Below, piece by piece: positions 42,395 through 49,408 of a DNA stretch of 64,000 bases. Below the pieces are notes generated by a model. That model was not told where the DNA came from and searched no databases. It saw only the letters and a program-made list of their open reading frames with translations. Each line of letters starts with the position of its first letter. The stretch's first letter is position 1. The stretch is taken from assembly GCA_902769705.1 (NCBI GenBank), contig CACXPX010000009.1, positions 31,060 through 95,059 of the forward strand. Reading direction: 5' to 3'. A program made the position numbers and the translations under genes. The stretch is from an uncultured Prevotellaceae bacterium (GTDB lineage Bacteria > Bacteroidota > Bacteroidia > Bacteroidales > Bacteroidaceae).

Positions 42395-43832
42395 GCATGA
42401 GCAGTTCATAGCCAAAGCGGTAACCCCACATCTGCTGGCTCAACTGATTGATGCCGAAGCAAAGCAGAGGGGCTGCAAGGCAAGGGATAAGGGGCAAGAG
42501 GCAAGGGGTAAGAGAAAAGCCTTGCTTCTTGTCTCTTTTGTCTATAGAGTCATCTCTTGTCTCTTTCCCCTTGCTCCTTGCACTTTTATAATATGCATAC
42601 ACAAACAAACCCAGCAGAGGACCGTAGGTGTATGAGACCAACGTGTAGATGGCATTAATGACACTACCCGAAGCCATCCAACGAAACAGCATCATCAGGA
42701 TTATCATCAAAACAGCCATACCCACAAACACCCGCCGGCGCAATCTTTCGTCAGCAGGCTTGCGGCAGATGTCAACACAGAAACATGTCGTCAAGGCCGT
42801 TAAAGCCGAATCGGCTGTTGAAAACGAAGTCGCCACCATACCCAGCGTGAACAAAACCACTACCGTCTCCCCCAACCCACCTGTAGCGGCAAACATCGGC
42901 AGCAGTTCATCACCTTTCGTGGGCAAGGCCACACCACGTTGTGCCGCCAACATCATCAGCAGCACACCGAGCGACAAGAACAACAAGTTCACCGGCACAA
43001 AAGCGAAACCATAGGTACACATATCCTTTTGCGCATCACGCAACGTGCGGCACGTCAGGTTCTTCTGCATCATGTCTTGGTCGAGCCCTGTCATCACCAC
43101 CACAATGAACACTCCGCTCACAAACTGTTTCCAGAAGTTCTGCGTTGACACCCAGTCATCCCACACAAATATGCGTGAGTGGCTGTCTGCTGCCACAGCC
43201 TTCGCAGCATCCATCAAGCCGAAACCCAACTCATCGGTCACCTTATATATAATAAGGCACACAGCAACAAGCATGCACAAAGTCTGAAGCGTATCGGTCC
43301 ACACCAGCGTCTTGATGCCACCACGCCGCGTGTATAGCCACACCAAAGCCACCATCGCACTCGCCGTGACCATAAACGGGACACCCATTTCATCGAACAC
43401 AAACCGTTGCAGAATGGCACAAAACAGATAGAATTTGACTGCTGTGCTCGTCAACTTTGAGAGCACGAAGAAGCCCGCACCTGTCTGATATGCCCCCAAT
43501 CCCAGTCGTTCACGCAAATAACCGTAGATGGTGGTCAGGTTCATCTTATAATAAAGCGGCAACAGCACAAACGCTACAACAAAATAGCCAACGATGAAAC
43601 CCAGACATGTCTGAATGTAAGTCATATCCATGCCCATCACCATACCAGGCACGCTCACAAACGTCACACCCGATATCGAAGCACCAATCATACCGAATGC
43701 CACCATCCACCAGGGAGAACGACGGTTCGCACGAAAGAACGCATCATTGCCACCCTTTTTCCCAACCAATCGGCTGATGAGGAGCAGCAGGCACAAATAA
43801 GCCAATACAACTATCAAAACCATCTTTTGCAA
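42327..43832 (-). CDS. Sodium:solute symporter (SSF family)
   Basis: 501 aa with about 13 membrane segments. The core includes RSPWWMVAFGMIGASISGVTF, the SSF Na+-binding TM1-like segment, and TGLDQDMMQKNLTCRTLRDA plus ATSFSTADSALTALTTC, both conserved in the family. It imports a solute (sugar, nucleoside, carboxylate or similar) with Na+. A charged loop near residues 425-445 (KSARSKGKETRDDSIDKRDK) derives from an in-frame repeat-like sequence. The start could be Met 43823. C-terminal codons overlap the convergent tolC-like gene. Confidence 0.88.
   Translation of the reverse strand: MQKMVLIVVLAYLCLLLLISRLVGKKGGNDAFFRANRRSPWWMVAFGMIGASISGVTFVSVPGMVMGMDMTYIQTCLGFIVGYFVVAFVLLPLYYKMNLTTIYGYLRERLGLGAYQTGAGFFVLSKLTSTAVKFYLFCAILQRFVFDEMGVPFMVTASAMVALVWLYTRRGGIKTLVWTDTLQTLCMLVAVCLIIYKVTDELGFGLMDAAKAVAADSHSRIFVWDDWVSTQNFWKQFVSGVFIVVVMTGLDQDMMQKNLTCRTLRDAQKDMCTYGFAFVPVNLLFLSLGVLLMMLAAQRGVALPTKGDELLPMFAATGGLGETVVVLFTLGMVATSFSTADSALTALTTCFCVDICRKPADERLRRRVFVGMAVLMIILMMLFRWMASGSVINAIYTLVSYTYGPLLGLFVYAYYKSARSKGKETRDDSIDKRDKKQGFSLTPCLLPLIPCLAAPLLCFGINQLSQQMWGYRFGYELLMLNGLLTFFGLWLVDKATVAADS
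42473..42591. repeat. Purine/pyrimidine-asymmetric repeat inside the symporter gene
   Basis: On the plus strand a purine-rich part (GGCAAGGGATAAGGGGCAAG and similar, 42477-42522) is followed by a pyrimidine-rich part (CTTGTCTC/CTTGCTCC, 42523-42590), an imperfect inverted repeat like the dispersed CTTGTCTCTT/CCTTGCTC elements common in Prevotella intergenic DNA. It stays in frame. Confidence 0.5.
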
Positions 43833-43892
43833 TCACAATTAAGGGACATACCTCATTCCTCAATTCACATTCCACCTTCCACTTTTCGGGTG

Positions 43893-43922
43893 CAAAATTA
43901 CAAAAACATAAAGGATAAACAA
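43893..43922 (-). promoter_or_regulatory. Promoter of the symporter gene
   Basis: The complement gives TAATTTTG (43893-43900) and TTG (43920-43922) with 19-nt spacing, about 60 nt upstream of the start. Confidence 0.55.
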
Positions 43923-43939
43923 ATTTTCTTTCATTTTAT

Positions 43940-43970
43940 TTGGAAGATTCAAGGAAAAGATATAAATTTG
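43940..43970 (+). promoter_or_regulatory. Promoter of the trp leader / trpB2 transcript
   Basis: TTG at 43940-43942 and TAAATTTG at 43963-43970 with 20-nt spacing. The transcript would start just before the leader-peptide ATG at 43999. Confidence 0.65.
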
Positions 43971-43998
43971 CAACCGAAAACGTAAAAACCGTAAAATA

Positions 43999-44055
43999 AT
44001 GACTTCGAACAATTTCACATATTGGTGGCGCTGCTCAGGATTCAAAAAGTCGTGA
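43999..44055 (+). CDS. Trp leader peptide with tandem Trp codons
   Basis: An 18-codon frame, MTSNNFTYWWRCSGFKKS, has two adjacent Trp codons (TGG TGG at codons 9-10). It is placed between a promoter and a terminator hairpin that precede the TrpB2 gene. Ribosome stalling at the Trp codons when tryptophan is scarce would be expected to change folding of the downstream leader and relieve termination, as in classic trp operon attenuation. The sequence evidence (Trp pair, placement, terminator) is direct; that it works this way here is inference. No antiterminator pairing was identified with certainty. Confidence 0.75.
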   Translation: MTSNNFTYWWRCSGFKKS

Positions 44056-44089
44056 GTCGTCAACCCGTGTGTAAAAACGATAACAACAC

Positions 44090-44130
44090 AAAGAGGCCTG
44101 CCGTTCTTGCGACAGACCTCTTTCCTTTTT
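44090..44130 (+). terminator. Attenuator-like terminator in the trpB2 leader
   Basis: The stem pairs AAAGAGG (44090-44096) with CCTCTTT (44117-44123), extended by CTG/CAG past a C-A mismatch, and is followed by CCTTTTT. It lies 35 nt after the leader-peptide stop and 42 nt before the trpB2 start, so it is a condition-dependent terminator rather than an end-of-gene one. Confidence 0.75.
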
Positions 44131-44171
44131 AAGACAATCGATAAACAATTAATAACTAAATTCAAACAATT

Positions 44172-45530
44172 ATGAAACAAAAGAAATTCATCCTGCAAGA
44201 GAACGAAATCCCCACACAATGGTACAACATTCTCGCCGACATGCCCAACAAGCCCATGCCGCCCATCCATCCCGCCACACATCAGCCTCTCACATGGGAA
44301 GACCTGGCTCACATCTTCCCCGCCGAGTGCTGCAAGCAGGAACTCGACATGGAGCACAGATGGATTGACATCCCCGAAGAAGTGCTCGAAAAATACAAAT
44401 ACTATCGCTCCACACCTCTCGTTCGTGCCTACGCTCTTGAAGAAGCCATCGGCACACCCGCACACATCTATTTCAAAAACGAGTCGGTGAACCCGTTGGG
44501 AAGCCACAAAATCAACTCCGCCCTGCCCCAATGCTACTACGCAAAGCAGGAGGGAACCACCAACGTCACCACCGAGACGGGTGCCGGACAATGGGGTGCA
44601 GCCCTCTCCTACGCAGCCAGCGTGTTCGGTCTTGAAGCCGCTGTCTATCAGGTGAAGATTACCATGCAGCAGAAACCCTATCGTTCGTCCATCATGCGCA
44701 CGTTCGGAGCTGCTGTCACAGGTTCGCCCTCGATGTCGACCCGCGCCGGTAAAGACATCATCACTCGCGACCCACGCCACCCAGGTTCTCTCGGAACAGC
44801 CATCAGCGAGGCCGTAGAATTGGCCACCACCACACCCAACTGTAAATACACACTTGGCTCCGTGCTCAACCATGTGGCCTTGCACCAAAGCATCATCGGC
44901 CTCGAGGCTGAGAAGCAGATGCAAATGGCTGGAGAATATCCCGATACCGTCATCGCTTGCTTCGGAGGTGGAAGCAACTTCGGAGGCGTTGCATTCCCCT
45001 TCATGCGCCACAACATTCTCGACGGGAGAAAGACGGAGTTCATCGCTGCCGAGCCCGAAAGCTGCCCCAAACTGACTCGCGGAGAGTTCCACTACGACTT
45101 CGGCGACGAGGCCGGATATACTCCTCTGCTGCCCATGTACACGCTGGGACACGACTTCAAGCCCGCTAACATTCACGCCGGTGGACTTCGCTACCACGGA
45201 GCAGGCATGATTGTATCGCAACTGTTGAAGGACGGATACATGCGTGGTGTTGACATCCCGCAACTGGAGACCTTCGAGGCCGGCCTGCTTTTCGCACGCA
45301 CAGAGGGCATCATCCCCGCTCCCGAAAGCAGCCACGCCATCGCCGCCACCATCCGCGAAGCCAAGAAGTGCATCGAGACGGGCGAAGAAAAGGTTATCCT
45401 CTTCAACCTCTCCGGACACGGACTCATCGACATGCCTTCCTACGAGCAATACATCAACGGCGACTTGATGAACTACTCGCTCACCGAGGACGACATCAAG
45501 AAGAGTATGAAGAGCGTTCCCGAAATGTAA
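44172..45530 (+). CDS. trpB: Tryptophan synthase beta chain, TrpB2 type
   Basis: 452 aa, the length of the TrpB2/TrpB-like subgroup (TrpB1 is about 400). PLP lysine is K113 in NPLGSHKINSA; the phosphate-binding loop is GGGSN (residues 265-269), preceded by TETGAGQWG. It condenses indole (or, for some TrpB2, O-phosphoserine plus indole) with serine to form tryptophan. It stands alone, with no trpA or other trp genes in the window, so indole scavenging is plausible. Preceded by a Trp leader peptide and terminator. A long minus-strand frame opposite is a shadow. Confidence 0.92.
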   Translation: MKQKKFILQENEIPTQWYNILADMPNKPMPPIHPATHQPLTWEDLAHIFPAECCKQELDMEHRWIDIPEEVLEKYKYYRSTPLVRAYALEEAIGTPAHIYFKNESVNPLGSHKINSALPQCYYAKQEGTTNVTTETGAGQWGAALSYAASVFGLEAAVYQVKITMQQKPYRSSIMRTFGAAVTGSPSMSTRAGKDIITRDPRHPGSLGTAISEAVELATTTPNCKYTLGSVLNHVALHQSIIGLEAEKQMQMAGEYPDTVIACFGGGSNFGGVAFPFMRHNILDGRKTEFIAAEPESCPKLTRGEFHYDFGDEAGYTPLLPMYTLGHDFKPANIHAGGLRYHGAGMIVSQLLKDGYMRGVDIPQLETFEAGLLFARTEGIIPAPESSHAIAATIREAKKCIETGEEKVILFNLSGHGLIDMPSYEQYINGDLMNYSLTEDDIKKSMKSVPEM

Positions 45531-45582
45531 TACCGTATTTCCGCCAAGCGGCATTTTCCGCCCAAACGGCATCATAACCGAG

Positions 45583-45630
45583 GCGCCGCGAGACCTTGCC
45601 AACAAGCAGACAATGGTTTCGCGGTGCTTT
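45583..45630 (+). terminator. Possible terminator of trpB2
   Basis: A 13-bp stem, with two G-T pairs, joins GCGCCGCGAGACC (45583-45595) and GGTTTCGCGGTGC (45615-45627). Only a short T-run follows. Confidence 0.5.
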
Positions 45631-45632
45631 CA

Positions 45633-45764
45633 TGTTGTCAAAAGCCCCTTCTGCTGTTGTCAAAGACGGCTTCTGATGGCGTCAAAGACGGCATTTAGTG
45701 ATGTCAGAGATGCCTTTTCATCTGGTAAAATAAATTATTTTGCAAAGTAAAATAAATTATTTTA
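45633..45764 (+). repeat. 22-bp-period array (F), degenerate units passing into AAAATAAATTATTTT units
   Basis: Six exact 22-nt units start at 45633, 45655, 45677, 45699, 45721 and 45743. The first four share TnnnGTCAnAGnNGnCTTnT; the last two contain TAAAATAAATTATTTT with spacer GCAAAG. The last 38 nt of the palindromic part (45726-45763) is identical to 12009-12046. Unit 4 (TGATGTCAGAGATGCCTTTT) resembles array A unit 4. Confidence 0.88.
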
Positions 45765-45797
45765 CTTCACCATATGTGGCATTTTGTTGCGCTAAAG

Positions 45798-45829
45798 TTT
45801 GCATTTGACATCTTTATTTACTATCTTTG
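45798..45829 (+). promoter_or_regulatory. Promoter of the HU-family gene
   Basis: TTTG at 45798-45801 and TATCTTTG at 45822-45829 with 20-nt spacing. The promoter lies inside the longer upstream frame (from 45799), so ATG 45871 is the start. Confidence 0.7.
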
Positions 45830-45870
45830 CAACCGATATATTATATAAACATCAAACTAAAACAAAAAAT

Positions 45871-46290
45871 ATGGCTATCTACATCAAGCTCAGACAAAGC
45901 AAATTCAAAGATGAACAACGTGGCGGCAAATGGTTTGCACAAACCGTTAGCCAAGGCGAAGTACACACCAAAGAAATCGCCCGCATCATCGAAGAGAACA
46001 GCACTTTCAAGCGCGGCGAGGTGAAAGGAATGATTGACGAAATTGTGGAGACAATGACCAAACTGATGCAGCAAGGACAAACCGTCGTTCTCGATGGTTT
46101 CGGACGCTTCAAACTTACCGCCGTGAGCACAGGCGCTGGCTCTCCTGAGGACTTCGACTTGAAAAAGAACATCACGGGCGTGAAGTGCAACTTCATGGCC
46201 AGCGGCCAGCGCGAAGGGTTGGAGCACAAAGTGACCAAATCCCTAAGCGAAGGCACGGAAGTGAAGTGGATGCCTAAGAAGAAAAAATAA
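45871..46290 (+). CDS. HU-family (HU-HIG type) DNA-binding protein
   Basis: 139 aa from ATG 45871 (MAIYIKLRQSKFKDEQRGGK). The DNA-bending beta-arm domain fits HU/IHF family members of the HU-HIG subgroup common in Bacteroidetes, with a conserved GFGRFKLTAVSTGAG segment and a basic C-terminal tail (MPKKKK). It compacts or bends DNA. It starts 107 nt after the end of a 22-bp repeat array; whether it binds such arrays is unknown. Own promoter. Confidence 0.85.
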   Translation: MAIYIKLRQSKFKDEQRGGKWFAQTVSQGEVHTKEIARIIEENSTFKRGEVKGMIDEIVETMTKLMQQGQTVVLDGFGRFKLTAVSTGAGSPEDFDLKKNITGVKCNFMASGQREGLEHKVTKSLSEGTEVKWMPKKKK

Positions 46291-46340
46291 AATCCTCTCC
46301 ACTCTTTTCTCACTCCGATTTCACGTTACTGACGATTCTT

Positions 46341-46371
46341 TTGGAAATTCCAAATAAAAATCGTAACTTTG
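46341..46371 (+). promoter_or_regulatory. Promoter upstream of the gene remnant
   Basis: TTG at 46341-46343 and TAACTTTG at 46364-46371 with 20-nt spacing, a strong match, implying that the region downstream is or was transcribed. Confidence 0.55.
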
Positions 46372-46417
46372 CACCCCATTTTGATAAAAGAAGAATATAA
46401 ACTAATAAATCTCTCGC

Positions 46418-46683
46418 ATGACAAGACTTTTTACCGCAGCGCTATTCTTGGCTTTAACAACACAGACAGCCAAGGTCGCGTAACCGAAGGTGCCGATTCG
46501 TGGGGATATCAGCCCACACACACCTGGTGCTGCCAACTGCGGAACAACGTGCGCGGACATTCTTGACATCGTCATCTTCAGCGAAAAGGGATGTGTGTTG
46601 ACTTCTTCTGGAAGCTTGAGATTACCGACGTAACAGCATTGGTGAACATCGTGTTGAGGACTACACCTCAAACAGAGAATTGA
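46418..46683 (+). pseudogene. Probable remnant of a small secreted protein gene
   Basis: ATG 46418 opens a 21-residue frame, MTRLFTAALFLALTTQTAKV..., that looks like the start of a signal peptide and stops at 46483. Other frames carry short runs on from there (one ending near 46566, and MCVDFFWKLEITDVTAL from 46591 to the stop at 46683). A promoter precedes it and a terminator follows. The simplest reading is a decayed gene broken by frameshifts. It could instead encode a short peptide or an RNA; the original family is not recognisable. Confidence 0.4.
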
Positions 46684-46744
46684 AATTAGAAGTAAAGTAA
46701 AAATTCAGCATCCTTTTCTTTATAAGAAAGGATACTAACATAAC

Positions 46745-46779
46745 AAAAGGTGGAGCAAACTGTTTGCTCCACCTTTTTA
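46745..46779. terminator. Bidirectional terminator upstream of the GH10 gene end
   Basis: A perfect 15-bp hairpin (AAAGGTGGAGCAAAC 46746-46760, single T, GTTTGCTCCACCTTT 46762-46776), flanked by A and T tracts. It ends the plus-strand remnant transcript and minus-strand GH10 transcription. Confidence 0.85.
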
Positions 46780-46818
46780 TATTCCTCAAAGGACTATTAG
46801 GATATCAGTATTGTTTGT

Positions 46819-49344
46819 TCACTTTTGTATCACAAACTTCTTGCCGTTACGAATGTAGATGCCAGGCTGCAGATTGTTGTCATTTATACGACGACCCATG
46901 AGGTCATACACGGCAGAGTTACTGGTGTCACTATGCAATTCTATGGGCTTAATGGCGGTGTTGACAAGATAACGATGCCGCAAAGCCGAACGCACAGCAT
47001 ACCACGCAGGTTTCTTGTCCAGCTGAGCAGTAAAGAGCAACGGATTTGACGATTCGCGCCAACTGTTGTTGTCCTTCAATCCCCAAATCACCATACTCGG
47101 ACAGTTGTCGTGGTTCAGCATGATGTCGGTAATGACTCGATAGTTGCGCGCCTGCTCTTCCAAGTTTTTCTCCGATGTATCTGGGATACCCATATCCAGC
47201 TCGGTGATGATACACAACAAGCCAGCCTCTTCGAATCGACGAATAGTATTGTCGAGTTTCACACTATCCACATCGCCTATTGAGAAATGGCATTGCAGAC
47301 CGACACCATCGATGGGAATGTTGCTGTTTTTCAGACGCATAGCGAGATTATAGAACGCCAGCGACTTTGCTTTTCCTTGCAGCTCCACACCATAGTCGTT
47401 CAAATAGAGTATTGCATCGGGATCGGCACGATGTGCATATACGAAGGCGGAGTCAACATAATCATCTCCGATGGCCTGCTGCCACACACTATTCTGACGC
47501 AAGTCATAGCCGTCGGGATTGGTGCGCACGGTACTTTGGTTATCATCAAGACATTCGTTCACCACATCCCACTCGCGAACCTTGCCCTTATAGTGCTGCA
47601 TCACGTTCGTGATATGGCTCTTCATGATAGCCAGCGCCTCCTCGCGTGTCCAGTTCTTGTCGTTAGTCTTACCACCATCGGAGGATACCCACGTAGGCGA
47701 CTGCTGATTCCACACGAGACAGTGGCCACGCAACACCATCTTCTTGTTCTTGGCAAAGGATGCGAACTTGTCAGCGGTAAAGAAACTGAAGCTACCATTT
47801 TGGCCTCCGAAGGCCTCGGGCTTCATCTCGTTCTCAGCAACCAGCATGTTGAACTGCCCTGTCACCATTTGTGTCTCGGCTAAATTCGCATCAGTAATGT
47901 CGTTCTTATAAAGTGAGATAGCTGTGCCGATGCTCTTACCGACGAGGTTGGCGTAGTATTTCAACGAATGCTTGTCCTCAGCGTCATTGATGCCGTCGTC
48001 ATAGAAAGCACCCATCGTACCGACTGGATTATCAGGATTATCGGGGTTGTCGGGATTGCTCATATCTTCGAGTGAAACTAAGCGGAGCACAAAGACTATG
48101 CAACCATTCTCCTCGCGCTCATCAACCACCCACGTATATTTATTGGCTTTCACATCGAAGTGCCAGTCACCAGCCGACTTACTCTTAGCTGTCATGATAC
48201 GGAACTCGTCACCCACTTGCACATCGGCATTTTGCGCAACTTCCACCTTAACCACTGGCATCGCCTTGCTCGTAGAGAAATCCTCGGTTTGGGAGCTATA
48301 CTTCACTTGACCGTCAACAGCAATTTGGTCGAAGTTTGCTGTGGAACCGACCTTTATGCGCAGCTCAGAGGAAGGATGAACGAAAAGGTTGGCATCTTTT
48401 GCAGTAGCATAGTTCTTCAGCGTCAGCAAACCAATGCCATCGGCACCTGGCTCGATGACACCATAGTTGTCAACAGCACCACCGATGCTACCCGTTCCGC
48501 CAAGAACACCCTTGCCGAAAACAAAGGCTATTGCGTCTGTCGCACTCGTCTTTGCACCGAGGGCGCCACGCAACTTGCCACTCTCCGTAGCAGCACGGTC
48601 ATTCATCACCAATACACGTCCCTCCAAGATGCGGAGTCCACCGCTCAAGTAATTATTGTTGCCAGTAATCGTGTATGTGCCCTTACCTTCCTTGATGATG
48701 CCGAGTGGCGTATCGTCACGGTAGTCTGCTGGCGCGATCTTTCCAGCCAGCTTGCCATCGGTATTCGTGAGGCCAAGCATATAGTAGGCGGCACGAGAGT
48801 TTTTCATATAGCCTTGCAGCGTAGAGCCCTCCTCGGTATTCAGTTCACCGATGCGGAAACCCGAGCCTGCAGTATTAGCCTCCGTGCAGAATGTTGCACC
48901 CTCGTGCAGTATCACACGGTTGTTCTCCAAGCTACGGTTCACTTTGCTCAAGTCGATGTTCTCCGGAGAGAAAGCCTTGCCGCCATGCATCAACACCACA
49001 GCATACATTCCTGCCGAAGGAGCGTTTTCCTTGAAGGGATAAATGTGTACGTCACCCGTATAACCACTCCAATCGTTCCACTTTTTGTCAGAGTTCCCCA
49101 GATAGCCGCGTTCGCCTCCTGCATAGAGATTCAACAGCCCGCTACCGCTGATGGTTGAACTGAAATAGGCATAACGAGCTAACTTCACATTCAGAACGTC
49201 GCCAGCAGGTAACGATATGGAGGTGCCGTAAGACGTTGAGGACGATGAGGTGTTGTTGCCGCTGATGTCAATGGTGCGTTCATCAGCAGCAACAGGCAGG
49301 AACAGCAACGCCTGCAAAAAGAAAAGAATAATTGTTCTTTGCAT
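46819..49344 (-). CDS. Secreted GH10 endo-1,4-beta-xylanase with N-terminal beta-helix-like region
   Basis: 841 aa. Signal peptide (MQRTIILFFLQALLFLPVAA), then about 390 residues with autotransporter-type beta-strand repeats (IIKEGKGTYTITGNNNYLSGGL, AIAFVFGKGVLGGTGSIGG). A Pro/Asn/Asp linker (NPDNPDNPDNPV, about residue 432) leads to the GH10 barrel (about 440-790). The acid/base Glu is in EWDVVNE and the nucleophile Glu in IITELDMG. The C-terminal AVYDLMGRRIND...GIYIRNGKKFVIQ is a T9SS-like sorting tail. It would cut xylan outside the cell. It follows mfd by 64 nt on the same strand. Confidence 0.88.
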   Translation of the reverse strand: MQRTIILFFLQALLFLPVAADERTIDISGNNTSSSSTSYGTSISLPAGDVLNVKLARYAYFSSTISGSGLLNLYAGGERGYLGNSDKKWNDWSGYTGDVHIYPFKENAPSAGMYAVVLMHGGKAFSPENIDLSKVNRSLENNRVILHEGATFCTEANTAGSGFRIGELNTEEGSTLQGYMKNSRAAYYMLGLTNTDGKLAGKIAPADYRDDTPLGIIKEGKGTYTITGNNNYLSGGLRILEGRVLVMNDRAATESGKLRGALGAKTSATDAIAFVFGKGVLGGTGSIGGAVDNYGVIEPGADGIGLLTLKNYATAKDANLFVHPSSELRIKVGSTANFDQIAVDGQVKYSSQTEDFSTSKAMPVVKVEVAQNADVQVGDEFRIMTAKSKSAGDWHFDVKANKYTWVVDEREENGCIVFVLRLVSLEDMSNPDNPDNPDNPVGTMGAFYDDGINDAEDKHSLKYYANLVGKSIGTAISLYKNDITDANLAETQMVTGQFNMLVAENEMKPEAFGGQNGSFSFFTADKFASFAKNKKMVLRGHCLVWNQQSPTWVSSDGGKTNDKNWTREEALAIMKSHITNVMQHYKGKVREWDVVNECLDDNQSTVRTNPDGYDLRQNSVWQQAIGDDYVDSAFVYAHRADPDAILYLNDYGVELQGKAKSLAFYNLAMRLKNSNIPIDGVGLQCHFSIGDVDSVKLDNTIRRFEEAGLLCIITELDMGIPDTSEKNLEEQARNYRVITDIMLNHDNCPSMVIWGLKDNNSWRESSNPLLFTAQLDKKPAWYAVRSALRHRYLVNTAIKPIELHSDTSNSAVYDLMGRRINDNNLQPGIYIRNGKKFVIQK

Positions 49345-49408
49345 ATTGTTTCAGCTTTATAATTTTTAATGTTTATGTATCTATGGATAAAAAAGCAACT
49401 CATGCATT

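Larger units (their letters stand above)
45531..45870. other. Intergenic region between trpB2 and HU genes
   Basis: 340 nt with a wobble-rich hairpin (45583-45630) that may terminate trpB2, repeat array F (45633-45764) and the promoter of the HU gene (45798-45829). No gene is seen. Confidence 0.6.
46291..46818. other. Intergenic region with promoter, gene remnant and terminator
   Basis: 528 nt between HU and GH10 genes. It contains a good promoter (46341-46371), a short signal-peptide-like frame that stops early, two further short frames in other phases, and a bidirectional terminator at 46745-46779. Confidence 0.55.

Noticed and set aside
43860-45605. A 581-codon open frame on the minus strand opposite trpB2.
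   Set aside because: It covers the whole trpB2 gene in antisense, has Val/Gly/Ser-rich composition typical of a shadow frame and no recognisable motif, while trpB2 has all family motifs.
48160-49158. A 332-codon plus-strand frame opposite the GH10 gene.
   Set aside because: Antisense shadow of the xylanase N-terminal region; no signal, motif or promoter of its own.
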